A program made the translations under genes and the position numbers. Shown in pieces: positions 16,501-26,366 of a stretch of 45,486 bases of DNA. This DNA is from an uncultured Luteimonas sp. Lineage in GTDB: Bacteria; Pseudomonadota; Gammaproteobacteria; Xanthomonadales; Xanthomonadaceae. The stretch's first letter is position 1. Every line of letters starts with the position of its first letter. The stretch is taken from assembly GCA_934541015.1 (NCBI GenBank), contig CAKTDC010000027.1, positions 1 to 45,486 of the forward strand. Direction: 5' to 3'. The notes under the pieces were generated by a model. That model did not search any database, was not told the DNA's origin, and was given only the letters and a program-made list of their open reading frames with translations.

Positions 16501-16731
16501 GCCCCATCGATCCGTCAATGACGCGACTTCGTTCAGACAGCAAGGCCCTGCCACCGAAGCGTCGAACCGGACACAGCAACGAGCCGCGTCCTGGCGGCCG
16601 GGGATCGCGGCAGAGCAAAACATGGATGTTTTGCGCGCGAGTCAGGGCAGGGTGAGTACGGACCGCTTGCGCGGCATTGCCGCGCGTGCGCGCGAACGCC
16701 CGGCGCGCTGCGCCGGGCCGGACCGCGGAGC
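16357..16731. repeat. 67-base inverted repeat flanking 241 bases
   Basis: Positions 16357-16423 and the reverse complement of 16665-16731 agree at 66 of 67 bases. The arms are the inserts carried inside hairpin 2 of copies C and B, and each arm contains its own hairpins (GCGCGGC/GCCGCGC and GCCCGGCGC/GCGCCGGGC). The two copies therefore face each other and could form a large cruciform, or allow inversion of the middle. Confidence 0.8.
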
Positions 16732-16767
16732 GGCCCTGACCGAGCGAAGAGCGGCCCCGGCCGGCAG
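16591..16767 (+). repeat. Structured dispersed repeat, copy B (with insert)
   Basis: The sequence is nearly identical to copy A over its first 60 bases and again after the insert. The outer stem starts CTGGCGGCCGGGG and closes with the CCCCGGCCGGCAG block ending at 16767. Hairpin 1 at 16615-16634 matches copy A exactly. Hairpin 2 pairs 16641-16648 with 16733-16740, its loop enlarged from 5 bases in copy A to 84 bases by the palindromic insert also found in copy C. Confidence 0.8.
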
Positions 16768-16953
16768 GGCGCGGCGTCCTTCCGACGGCGAAACTGATGA
16801 TCCCCCCCCCGCACTTGGGAGAAGAACCAAACTAAAGTCCCTGGGGCCCCGCCTGCGCGGGGACGACAAAACGATGGTGTCCCTGGCGGAGACTGGAGCA
16901 AGAATCCTGCATCAAGGTGCGATCAAGAGACAGCGCCTTCGCGGGGAGCGCCC

Positions 16954-17310
16954 CTACGCGATGCCGAACCGCTTCTTGAAGCCGTTGTCGCTGAACCCCT
17001 GGGTCACCTCGCCGTCCGCTGTGACCACCACCGGCCGCCGGATCAGCTGCGGGTACTCGCGCAGCAGCAGCTTCCACTCCGCGTCGCTGGCCGCGGCCTT
17101 GCGGTTGTCCGGCAGCTGCCGCCAGGTGGTCGAGGACCTGTTGACCATCGCCGCGAAGCCGCCGAGCCTGCCGGCCCACTCCACGAGCATCTCGGGCGTC
17201 GGCTTGTCCTCGCGGTAGTCGACGAAGGCGTAGGCCACACCGAAACGGTCGAGCCATTTCGTCGCCTTCCTGCAGGTGTCGCAGTTCTTCAGGCCGTAGA
17301 CCGTGGTCAT
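16954..17310 (-). CDS. ArsC/Spx-family (YffB-like) thioredoxin-fold protein
   Basis: 118 residues of the arsenate reductase/Spx family. The N-terminal motif VYGLKNCDTCRKATKWLD carries the redox Cys pair, and YAFVDYREDKPT, WRQLPDN and the RRPVVV cis-Pro region follow in order, with GFSDNGFKKRFG at the end. It lacks the three-Arg set I would expect of a true arsenate reductase, so the YffB-type function (glutathione-linked reductase of unknown substrate) is as likely. It starts two bases after the dapD stop codon and is therefore part of the glnD-dapD transcript, a placement conserved in Xanthomonadaceae and suggesting a link to diaminopimelate synthesis or just operon history. Confidence 0.88.
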   Translation of the reverse strand: MTTVYGLKNCDTCRKATKWLDRFGVAYAFVDYREDKPTPEMLVEWAGRLGGFAAMVNRSSTTWRQLPDNRKAAASDAEWKLLLREYPQLIRRPVVVTADGEVTQGFSDNGFKKRFGIA

Positions 17311-17312
17311 CG

Positions 17313-18154
<842 letters not shown>

Positions 18155-18158
<4 letters not shown>

Positions 18159-20755
18159 GCCGTGTGTTCTCCGTCGATGGCGAGGTGGAGCGCGTCGCGG
18201 AGCGCGTCGCGCAGGGTGTCGTCGAGCGCGCGGTCCTGCTGGTCGCTGACGAGGAAAACGTCCTCGGCGCGCGCGCCGAAGGTGGCGATTCTCGCATCAT
18301 GCACGCGGATGCGCTGCTCGCGCAGCACGTGCGCGACGTCGGCCAGCAGGCTCGGCCGGTCGGTGCAGACCAGGCTCATCACCGTGCGGGCCTCGCCGCG
18401 GTCGTCGAAATCCACCTGCGGCGGCACCCGGAAGTGCCTGAGGTGCCGCGGCTGCGCGCGCCGCGCCGGGCGCACGTCCAGCGAGCCGGCCAGCACCGTG
18501 CCGAGCTTGCGCCCGATCGCCGCCGGGTCGGGCGAATGCCGCGGGTCGGTGGGCAGCACCTGGAAGCTGTCGAAGATGGTGCCGTCGGGCCCGTCCAGCG
18601 CACGCGCCTGCTGGATCGACAGCCCGCTGCGGTCGAGCGTGATCACGATCGCGGCGAACAGCCCGTCGCGGTCGGGCGCGCTCACGAACACGTCCAGCAC
18701 GTCGCCCACGCCCGGCAGCCTGCGCACCACCGCCACCACCGCACCCGGCCGGGCATCGTGCAGCGCCAGCGCCTGCCACGCGATCTGGTCGGGGCGCGCG
18801 CGCAGGAAATTGGCCTCCGGGATCCGCGCGAACAGCGCGTCGATATCGGCCACCCCTTCGGCTTCGAGCAGGCCGCGCACGCGGTCGCGCGATTCCGCCA
18901 GCCGCTCCGCCGCGCCGATACGGTGCTCCAGGCCGCGCCGCAGCGCGAAGCGCGTGGCGGTGCGCAGGTCCGAGAGCAGCCGGTCCTTCCACGCGTTCCA
19001 CAGCCTGGGCGACGTGCCGGCGATGTCGGCGCAGGTGAGCAGATACAGGTAATCCAGCCGTTCGCGGTCGGCGACCTCCATCGCGAAGCGGTGGATCACC
19101 GCGGGATCGGACACGTCCTGCTTCTGCGCCGTGGTCGACATCAGCAGGTGCCTGAGCACCAGCCACTCCACCAGCGCGGTATCGGTCGGGCCGTAGCCAA
19201 GCGCCTCGCAGAAGCCGCGGGCATCGACCGCGCCGAGTTCGGAGTGGTCGCCGCCGCGGCCCTTGGCGATGTCGTGGAACAGGCCGGCGATCAGCAGCAG
19301 CTCCGGCTTGCGCAGCAGCGGCCAGACCTCGTGCGCCATCGAGAAGCGCTCGTCCGGAATCCCGCTGGAGAACGACTCCAGGTTGCGCAGCACCGCCAGC
19401 GTGTGCTGGTCGACGGTGTAGACATGGAACAGGTCGAACTGCATCCGTCCCGACACCTGGGCGAATGCGGGGATCCAGCGCCCCAGCACCCCGAGCCTGG
19501 CCATCCGCTCCAGCGAGCGCACCGGCGACGGGCCGCGCAGCAGCGCCACGAAGGCCTCGCGCAGCCGCGGCCCGGCCGCGTCGAACGGAGTCAGCGAATG
19601 CAGCGATTCGGCCAGCGAGCGCGCGGTGCGCGAGTGCAGGCCACGGGCCTCGGGGTGGTCGGCCCAGATCGAGAAGATCGCGAATACACGCTCCATGTCG
19701 CCGCCGGGCCAGAACTCGTCGCGCGCGACCAGGTAGCCGCGCTGGATCGCGAACTCCGCGTCCAGCGGCTCGGCCACCGCCTCGCCCTCGATCTGCTCCT
19801 CGAAGCGCTGCAGCAGCCGGTCGCCGATGCGCAGCACGATCGCCGCGCTGCGGTAGAAACCCTGCATCATCCGCTCGACCGCGAGGTTGCCGTCGTCGCC
19901 GACGTGGCCCAGGCGCGTGGCCAGCGCCTTCTGGTAGTCGAAGCGCAGCCGCTCCTCGCGCTTTCCGGCGAGCAGGTGCAGGCCCCAGCGCAGGCGCGCC
20001 AGCAGGCGCCATTCCCGCTCCAGCGCGGCGTATTCGTCGGTGCCGATGTGCCCCAGCGGCACCAGCGATTCGATGTCGCGGGTGCCGAAGGTGCGCATCG
20101 CCATCCAGCGCATGGTCTGGATGTCGCGCAGCCCGCCCGGCCCCTCCTTGAGATTGGGCTCGAGGTTGTCGGCGGTGTCGCCGAAACGCGCGTGGCGGCG
20201 CACGTACTCCTCGCGCTTGGCCTGGAAGAACGCGCGCACCGGCCAGGCCCGGTCGACGCCCACCGCCGAGGCAAGCGCCGCGGGCGTCTCCGCCGCCGCC
20301 ACCAGCGGCCGCGCCTCCAGCAGCGCGGTCATCACCGTGATGTCCTCACGCGCGGCCTCGGTGCACTGCGCCAGCGTGCGCACCGCATGCCCGACCGGCA
20401 GGCCGGCGTCCCACAGCAGCGCGAACAGTCGCGACAGGACGGCGACGGTCCCGGCGTCGGGCTCGCGTCCGGCCAGCACCAGCAGGTCGATGTCCGAATG
20501 CGGGAACAGCTCGCCGCGGCCGTAACCGCCGACCGCGAACAGCGACAGCCCGGCCGACTCCGGCACGCAGCGCGCCCAGGCCCGCCGCACCAGCGCGTCC
20601 ACCGCCACCGCGCGCGCGCGCAGCAGGCGCTCGATGTCGCCATCGGCGTCGAAACGCTGCGCCAGCGCGGCGTCCTGCGCCCGCAGCGCCTCGGCCGCCT
20701 CCGCGACCCAGGCGGCGTCGCCCTCGGCCACCGGCGTGGCTTCGCCGCCCGCCAT
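18155..20755 (-). CDS. glnD: Bifunctional [PII] uridylyltransferase/uridylyl-removing enzyme
   Basis: 866 residues from the ATG at 20755 (a GTG at 20761 would add two). GlnD senses glutamine and adds or removes UMP on PII proteins, controlling glutamine synthetase and nitrogen genes. Domains in order: nucleotidyltransferase with [20 protein letters not shown] (near residue 75), GlnD UTase linker, an HD hydrolase domain with [19 protein letters not shown] (near residue 480), and two C-terminal ACT domains that bind glutamine ([21 protein letters not shown] and [19 protein letters not shown]). Length and order are normal. It is the first gene of the minus-strand run glnD-dapD-arsC-like. No Shine-Dalgarno sequence is clear ahead of it. 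Confidence 0.97.
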
Positions 20756-20945
20756 CGTCACTGCCCGGGCCGAATGCGGAACGGCATCAGGTTCCGCAGG
20801 TTCTCCACCCCGTCGTCCCCGCGCAGGCGGGGACCCATGGACCCTGGCCGGGAGCGGCCGGAGTCATCGCAAACCATTCTTCGCCCGCAAAACGATCCCC
20901 GTCCCGGCGGAGAGCACGGAAGCACATCTGCCGCGGCAAACGCCG
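20756..20945. repeat. Spacer with CCCCGCGCAGGCGGGGA-type palindrome
   Basis: Positions about 20810-20836 hold GTCGTCCCCGCGCAGGCGGGGACC, a hairpin of the common form seen also near 16140, 16850 and 45355 in this window. It lies between map and glnD, both on the minus strand. No gene is seen in the spacer. Confidence 0.6.
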
Positions 20946-21746
20946 TCAGGCGCATGGCGCCGACGGAACCGGGAGATCGTTGTCGTCGCCCGGCACCCGG
21001 GTCAGGATCTCCACGCCGTCTTCGGTGACCGCCACGGTGTGCTCCCACTGCGCCGACAGCTTGCGGTCCTTGGTCACCACCGTCCACCCGTCGGGCAGCA
21101 CCCGGGTGTGGCGCGAGCCCTCGTTGATCATCGGCTCGATGGTGAAGGTCATGCCCGGCGCGAGCACCACGCCCTCGCCCGGCCGGCCGTAGTGCAGCAC
21201 CTGCGGCTCGTCGTGGTAGACCTTGCCGATGCCGTGGCCGCAGTACTCGCGCACCACGCTGAAGCGCTGGCCCTCGGCATACTGCTGGATCGCATGGCCG
21301 ATATCGCCGAGGGTCGCGCCCGGCCTGACCGCGCGGATGCCGCGGAACAGCGCCTCGCGGGTGGTCTCCACCAGCCGCCGCGCCATCACCGAGGGCGTGC
21401 CGACGTAGTACATGCGGCTGGTGTCGCCGTGCCAGCCGTCCTTGATCACGGTGACGTCGATATTGATGATGTCGCCGTCCCTGAGCACCTTGGCCTCGCT
21501 GGGAATGCCGTGGCAGATCACGTTGTTGGCGGAGATGCAGGTGGCCTTGGGATAGCCCTTGTAGCCGACGTTCGCCGGCGTCGCGCCCTGCACGTTGACG
21601 ATGTGTTCGTGGCAGATGCGGTCCAGCTCTTCGGTGGTCACGCCGGGGCGCACGTGGGGCGCCACCATCTGCAGCACCTCGGCCGCCAGGCGGCCGGCCA
21701 CGCGCATCTTCTCGATCTCGTCGGGGGTCTTGAGTGGGATTGCCAT
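20946..21746 (-). CDS. map: Type I methionine aminopeptidase
   Basis: 266 residues of the M24 fold, removing the initiator methionine from nascent proteins. Metal ligands sit in VTVIKDGWHGDTSRMY (Asp pair), REYCGHGIGKVYHDEPQVLH (His), FTIEPMINEG (Glu) and SAQWEHTVAVTEDG (Glu). Length matches bacterial MAP-I. The start at 21746 (MAIPLKTPDEIEKMR) is the usual one for the family. A GATAAT hexamer lies 7 bases before it and no Shine-Dalgarno sequence is present, consistent with a leaderless message. As elsewhere in proteobacteria it is divergent from rpsB, but here two extra genes and 1.8 kb separate them. Confidence 0.97.
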   Translation of the reverse strand: MAIPLKTPDEIEKMRVAGRLAAEVLQMVAPHVRPGVTTEELDRICHEHIVNVQGATPANVGYKGYPKATCISANNVICHGIPSEAKVLRDGDIINIDVTVIKDGWHGDTSRMYYVGTPSVMARRLVETTREALFRGIRAVRPGATLGDIGHAIQQYAEGQRFSVVREYCGHGIGKVYHDEPQVLHYGRPGEGVVLAPGMTFTIEPMINEGSRHTRVLPDGWTVVTKDRKLSAQWEHTVAVTEDGVEILTRVPGDDNDLPVPSAPCA

Positions 21747-21753
21747 GGGGCCG

Positions 21754-21759
21754 ATTATC
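21754..21759 (-). promoter_or_regulatory. Candidate -10 box of map
   Basis: GATAAT on the minus strand, 7 bases ahead of the map ATG. No consensus -35 hexamer is found at 16-18 bases. The spacing would place the transcription start at the initiation codon. Confidence 0.4.
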
Positions 21760-21933
21760 GCCGATCCGCAAACCGCGGTGTGGAGACCGGGTCTTGCGCC
21801 CGAACCCGGATGGCGCGAGTCTGGACCCGCCGGGCCGGCCGTGGCGGCACCGCCGGGCGCCCGGACGAGGCCGCCACCGCGCCGTCGCCGCGCACCACCG
21901 CCCGCCGTCCGGGCACAGCCGGGAGCCTGATCC

Positions 21934-22272
21934 GTGAACCCCAGGAACCTGTTCCTCTCCCTTCCACTGGCACTGCTGATGGGCTGCACCATGCAACAGA
22001 CTCCGGCGTTCGACTCCCAGGCGTGGCAATCCCAGCGCGGCGCCGATCCGCAGCAGAACCGGCGCGGCACCATGGTCGAGGCCGTGGAGGGCGTGGTGCG
22101 CGCAGGCATGACCCGGGCCGAGGTGGTCGCCCTGCTGGGCGAACCGGATTCGGCCGATCCGGGCACCGACATCTACGAACTCGGCGTGTCCCCGGTGGGC
22201 ATCGACGAGGAGTACTACGAAGTCGGCTACGAGGACGGCAGGGTGTCCTCGCACGGCTGGCGGCGGCGCTGA
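21934..22272 (+). CDS. BamE/OmlA-like lipoprotein, candidate immunity protein
   Basis: 112 residues starting with GTG at 21934, with GGGAG eight bases upstream. A lipoprotein signal (LFLSLPLALLMGC, Cys about 19) predicts periplasmic-side anchoring. The mature part includes VVRAGMTRAEVVALLGEPDS followed by YELG, YYEVGYEDGRVSSHGW, a pattern typical of the SmpA/OmlA (BamE) domain, where a short helical G-M-T-x-x-E-V-x-x-L-L-G-x-P motif precedes a beta sheet. It is not BamE itself, since that gene normally stands alone elsewhere. It is followed 41 bases later by a DUF6973-like protein in the same direction, and both interrupt the map-rpsB neighbourhood. A role as immunity protein to its neighbour is inferred from position only. 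Confidence 0.65.
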   Translation: MNPRNLFLSLPLALLMGCTMQQTPAFDSQAWQSQRGADPQQNRRGTMVEAVEGVVRAGMTRAEVVALLGEPDSADPGTDIYELGVSPVGIDEEYYEVGYEDGRVSSHGWRRR

Positions 22273-22313
22273 ACGGCGCGATGCGCCCCCGGCATCCCCG
22301 ACAGGAGCAGACC

Positions 22314-23222
22314 GTGTCCGACCCCCGCCCCGATCCCGAGGACATCCGCCGGCAGTACCAGGTCGCCGACGACAGCCTGACCACCTACACGCCGCGGCTC
22401 CTGGGCATCCCGCTGGCCGGGGGCCGCAGGATGACGCAGACCGAGGCCGACCTGCTCGACGGCCTCTCCTACCCCCAGCTGCACGCGTTCAAGGGCATCA
22501 GCGAGGATGCGCTTGCGCAGGCGCGCGGCCAGTTCCCGCTGCCGGCCCCGCCCGGCCACGTTCCGGCGGGCCGGGCGGGCGAATGGCGGGGCACCGATGG
22601 CCATCCCGACGCCTTCCGCCACGCCTACTGGAGCGCCCGCCTGACGCAGCAGTTCGGCGAGGACTGGGCGCGCGCTTTCACCACCGCGCACGAGGCCGTG
22701 CCCGGCAACCGCCCCACCCCCGAGGCGATGGACCTGTACAACAACTCCGTGGGCATCCGGATCGGCCGCGAGAACCCCGGCGCGAGCCCGGCGGAACTGG
22801 CCACCCTGGTCCGCGACGCCGTCCTCGAAGGGCGGATGCTGGTGGTCGATGCGAACGGCCGGCTGCAGTGGAGCGACCGCGTGCCCGTCGGCCAGCACGG
22901 CCTGGCTCCGGCCCGCGAGGCCCCGCTCGACGGCGCGATCGGGGTTCCGGACACGACCCGCCCGCGCTACGGCGCCGCAGTGCATCCGGCCGACGGCCCG
23001 CGGCACGCGGCCGCCGCGGAGCGTCTGGCGCACGAGCCGGCCGTGGGCGGCTACCTGGCCGCGCTGCAGTCGGGCGACCCGGAGGCCATCCGCGCCGCGG
23101 CCGCCGGCCTGGTCCAGTCCACGGCCGCGCAGCGCGCGCTCGGGCAGGCCCAGGAGCAGGCGGCCGCCCCGGAGCAGGCCGGACCCGGCCGCGGGCCGGA
23201 TCAAGGACCGTCCCTGGCCTGA
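22314..23222 (+). CDS. DUF6973-like protein, candidate secreted toxin
   Basis: 302 residues from a GTG at 22314, supported by AGGAG at 22303-22307. No signal peptide. Residues about 85-175 carry DGHPDAFRHAYWSARLTQQF, FTTAHE and MDLYNNSVGIRIGRENP, an Asp/His/Glu-rich helical set like the domain named DUF6973, which occurs in proteins with secretion-linked architectures in Xanthomonadaceae. The C-terminal 45 residues (YLAALQSGDPEAIRAAAAGL then VQSTAAQRALGQAQEQ and an Ala/Pro/Gln-rich end) resemble the tail of the polyQ protein at 13945. Together with the preceding lipoprotein it makes a plausible effector/immunity pair, for example for a type IV or VI secretion system; no secretion genes are in the window, so this is inference. 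Confidence 0.6.
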   Translation: MSDPRPDPEDIRRQYQVADDSLTTYTPRLLGIPLAGGRRMTQTEADLLDGLSYPQLHAFKGISEDALAQARGQFPLPAPPGHVPAGRAGEWRGTDGHPDAFRHAYWSARLTQQFGEDWARAFTTAHEAVPGNRPTPEAMDLYNNSVGIRIGRENPGASPAELATLVRDAVLEGRMLVVDANGRLQWSDRVPVGQHGLAPAREAPLDGAIGVPDTTRPRYGAAVHPADGPRHAAAAERLAHEPAVGGYLAALQSGDPEAIRAAAAGLVQSTAAQRALGQAQEQAAAPEQAGPGRGPDQGPSLA

Positions 23223-23261
23223 GCCGTCCACAGCAGCGGCCCGATCGATCCCGCCCCCAGC

Positions 23262-23291
23262 TTGCCTGCGGCGGCCGTTTCCCGCTAGAAT
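23262..23291 (+). promoter_or_regulatory. Sigma-70 promoter of rpsB-tsf
   Basis: TTGCCT (23262-23267) and TAGAAT (23286-23291), 18 bases apart, form the best promoter match in the window. It would start transcription near 23298 and give a leader of about 230 bases. Confidence 0.65.
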
Positions 23292-23297
23292 TCCGCG

Positions 23298-23528
23298 GTT
23301 GTCCCGCCCAGGCTGCACGCCCGGGCCGCCCACGCCGGGCGCAGCTTCCCGCGGGAAGCGGGCGAATACACACCCGCTGCAACCACCCGTGTCGGGGTGC
23401 CTTCCGCGAGGAGGGTTCGGCCACGGAGGCGGCGGGGAGGCCCAACCCCGGAACCACGCGCCCCGCCCCGCGGCGGCGCCCCGCCCTCCACGGATCCGGG
23501 CGGCGGTTCCCTGCCAGGAGTCACAGCA
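23298..23528 (+). promoter_or_regulatory. Long 5' leader of rpsB
   Basis: About 230 bases lie between the predicted start of transcription and the rpsB ATG. They are rich in hairpin-capable blocks (for example CCCGGGC...GCCCGG and CTTCCCGCGGGAAG near 23345-23358) and contain no gene. In E. coli the rpsB leader is the site of autoregulation by S2, so a similar role is likely here, but I cannot align the structure to that leader by eye. Confidence 0.5.
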
Positions 23529-24335
23529 ATGCCCCAGATCACCATGCGCCAGATGCTGGAAGCCGGCGTCCATTTCGGCCACCAGACGCGCTACTGGAAC
23601 CCGAAGATGGCGCCCTACATCTTCGGCGCCCGCGGCAAGATCCACATCATCAACCTCGAAAAGACCGTCCCGCTGTTCTCGGACGCGATGAACTTCATCT
23701 CCGGCATCGCCCAGAAGCGCGGCGTGATCCTGTTCGTCGGCACCAAGCGCAGCGCGCGCGAGGCGATCAAGGAAGAGGCCGAGCGCTGCGGCATGCCGTA
23801 CATGACCCAGCGCTGGCTCGGCGGCACGCTGACCAACTTCGTCACGGTGAAGAAGTCGGTGGCGCGCCTGAAGGAGCTCGAAGCGGCCGAAACCGACGGC
23901 ACCTTCGACAAGCTGGTCAAGCACGAGGTGCTGGGCCTGCGCCGCGAGCGCGAGAAGCTGGAAGCCTCGCTCGGCGGCATCAAGGACCTCAACCGCCTGC
24001 CCGACGCGCTGTTCGTGATCGACATCGGCCACGAGGACATCGCGATCAAGGAAGCCAAGAAGCTCGGCATCCCGGTGATCGCGGTGGTCGACACCAACTA
24101 CGATCCGGCCCTGGTCGACTACGCCATCCCCGGCAACGACGACGCCATCCGCGCCGTGCAGCTGTACGCCCGCGCCGCGGCCGACGCCGTGCTCGAGGGC
24201 AAGGCCGCCGCGCCGAGCGCCGCCAGCGTGCGCGAGGAAGAGTTCTCCGAGGGCGACAAGGCGGCCCGCCGCGCCCCGGCGAAGAAGGCCGCGGCCGGGA
24301 ACGGCGAAGCTCCGGCGGCCCCGGCGGCCGAGTAA
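23529..24335 (+). CDS. rpsB: 30S ribosomal protein S2
   Basis: 268 residues. The N-terminus [20 protein letters not shown] and the signatures [40 protein letters not shown] and [12 protein letters not shown] are classic S2. AGGAG lies eight bases before the ATG. The last 40 residues form an Ala/Lys/Glu-rich tail ([16 protein letters not shown]), longer than in E. coli and common in Xanthomonadaceae. It is followed by tsf after 135 bases, the usual rpsB-tsf operon. Confidence 0.98.
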   Translation: MPQITMRQMLEAGVHFGHQTRYWNPKMAPYIFGARGKIHIINLEKTVPLFSDAMNFISGIAQKRGVILFVGTKRSAREAIKEEAERCGMPYMTQRWLGGTLTNFVTVKKSVARLKELEAAETDGTFDKLVKHEVLGLRREREKLEASLGGIKDLNRLPDALFVIDIGHEDIAIKEAKKLGIPVIAVVDTNYDPALVDYAIPGNDDAIRAVQLYARAAADAVLEGKAAAPSAASVREEEFSEGDKAARRAPAKKAAAGNGEAPAAPAAE

Positions 24336-24470
24336 CCGGCCAGACACGCAGCCGCAGCATCCTGCCGCGGTTGCGATCCGGGGCCCGCGGCCCCATGTCA
24401 GCCCAGACACGCATCCCGCGGCGGACGGCCCTGCCCGTCCGCCCAATTTTTTCCGAACCCGAGGTCCCCG

Positions 24471-25343
<873 letters not shown>

Positions 25344-25376
25344 TTCCGACGCACTCCCCGCCGGATGGAAACGAAA

Positions 25377-25403
25377 AGCCCGCGGACGACCGCGGGCTTT
25401 TTT
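25377..25403 (+). terminator. Intrinsic terminator of rpsB-tsf
   Basis: A perfect 9-bp stem (AGCCCGCGG / CCGCGGGCT, loop ACGA) followed by five further T residues, 33 bases after the tsf stop codon. Confidence 0.92.
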
Positions 25404-25495
25404 GTGCACGCAGCGCGGCGTGGAGACGGGTGCAACAGGACTGGATTCATGTACTGGATTGAGGGGAGCACCCTGCGTCCGCGAATGGATCTGCA

Positions 25496-25725
25496 ATGGG
25501 ATTCAGGAGCCAGGGCGCCATCGAACAGGTGGAAACCATTGCCGAAGGCAACGGCATCCGCGAACCGGCCGGATGGAAGGCCAGTTCGGGCTGGGCAGCT
25601 GGAAGAAGAAGAAGGGAGTGGCGCGCATATCATTGCCCAGCGGCACGACCGGCCTGGCCGAGATCCATGGGTACGAAGCGCACGGAATGAGCAAGGTCAC
25701 GATGAAGATCAGGAGGTGGTCATGA
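25496..25725 (+). pseudogene. Frameshifted small gene of unknown family
   Basis: Two adjacent frames read as one protein. Frame 1 from about 25496 gives GAIEQVETIAEGNGIREPAG; frame 2 from 25573 gives MEGQFGLGSWKKKKGVARIS and continues with LPSGTTGLAEIHGYEAHGMS and KVTMKIRRWS to a TGA at 25723-25725. The second part has the look of a compact beta-rich domain (W-K-K-x-K-G-x-A, then A-E-x-H-x-Y-E-A-H-G) that I associate with small conserved proteins of Xanthomonadaceae. A one- or two-base change near 25560-25575 would join the frames. Alternatively only the 50-residue frame-2 protein from 25573 is made. Its stop overlaps the next start (ATGA). The function is unknown. Confidence 0.45.
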
Positions 25726-25946
25726 AATTCCTCGTCTGCGTTTCCCGCGAAGAATTCGGCGGCTTTTCCAGCGCCGACCTCACGCTCGGCCGCTTGTACG
25801 AAATCATCGAACCCGCCGATGCCAGGGGCATGGTATGCATCGTGGATGACTCCGGCGAAGACTACCTCTACCCGGCCACGCTGTTCGAAACCGTCGAGAT
25901 CGAGCCTTCCACGGCGCAACGCCTGCATGCCGTCCTGGCGGCTTGA
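25722..25946 (+). CDS. Small conserved-looking protein of unknown function
   Basis: 74 residues with an excellent AGGAGG at 25711-25716, five bases before the ATG. The sequence (MKFLVCVSREEF, LTLGRLYEIIEP, MVCIVDDSGEDYLYPATLFE) suggests a small SH3-like beta barrel: the pattern T-x-G-[KR]-x-Y-E-[IV] followed by D-D-S-G-E-D-Y-L-Y-P is shared by many short phage and accessory proteins. There is no signal peptide. It overlaps the stop codon of the frameshifted gene in front, so the pair were once co-translated. It could be the surviving partner of a two-gene module, perhaps an immunity-type protein, but this is only inferred from its setting. Confidence 0.65.
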   Translation: MKFLVCVSREEFGGFSSADLTLGRLYEIIEPADARGMVCIVDDSGEDYLYPATLFETVEIEPSTAQRLHAVLAA

Positions 25947-26058
25947 GCCAGCTCCCTGCGGGAGCCGCGTCCGAGATACGGAATTTCTGAGCGTCCGATC
26001 GTTCCCTTTCAGCGCAGTTGATCGGCAAGACGCAGCGCTATAAAACCGCCCCGGACAG
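25947..26058. other. Short spacer with hairpin
   Basis: GCTCCC TGC GGGAGC near 25951-25965 forms a 6-bp hairpin without a T run. The rest is less GC-rich than the surroundings. No gene is seen. Confidence 0.35.
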
Positions 26059-26366
26059 TCAATCTTTCCTCAACTGACCAGCGTCGTCCGGCAACAGCTG
26101 CTGATAATGCCGCACCGTCACGATCTCGATGGCATCCGGCATGACCCGGCAGATCAACCGCCAGGGTCGCTCAGGCAGCTCCCGCAGCTCCTCGTCCGGA
26201 TACTCCGGCAATCGGCGCCCCAGCTACAACGGCGGCTCACCCAACTGCCGCGACCGCAGCAGCAACCGCGCAGCCACCTTGCGCGCGGCCATCGGCGAGT
26301 CCCGGGCGATGTAGCGACGGTCTGGTGCAGGCTGCGGGTCGCTTCCGCCGACCAGACGACCCTCAC
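26059..26366 (-). pseudogene. Broken ParE/RelE-family toxin gene
   Basis: The gene starts with GTG at 26366, overlapping the antitoxin stop. It reads [16 protein letters not shown], then loses one base near 26319 and continues in the next frame as [20 protein letters not shown] and LRSRQLGEPPL to an in-frame TAG at 26224-26226. After the TAG the same frame goes on to LGRRLPEYPDEELRELPERP, WRLICRVMPDAIEIVTVRHY, QQLLPDD to TGA at 26059. Joined, it makes a roughly 102-residue protein with the usual ParE order (YIARDSP, GR, LRELPxRPWRLICRV, IEIVTVRHxxQ). One frameshift and one nonsense codon make it inactive unless both are sequencing errors. Confidence 0.85.

Larger units (their letters stand above)
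16096..16953. other. Repeat-rich spacer between the ArsC-like gene and dapE
   Basis: No credible gene in 858 bases. The stretch holds the minus-strand structured repeat (16319-16500), its plus-strand partner (16591-16767), and shorter palindromic blocks with the core CCGCGCAGGCGGGG (about 16140-16157) and its reverse GCCCCGCCTGCGCGGGGACG (about 16846-16865). Reading frames through it are encoded by repeats and resemble no protein. A run of nine C residues at 16802-16810 is also present. Transcription from the glnD-dapD side would have to cross this to reach dapE, so dapE may have its own promoter, which I could not identify. Confidence 0.6.

Noticed and set aside
25402..25573. TTG-started 107-residue frame ending at 25725
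   Set aside because: It would begin inside the tsf terminator; only the part after 25573 looks like protein.
25951..25965. Hairpin after the small ORF as a terminator
   Set aside because: Only 6 bp and no T run on either strand.
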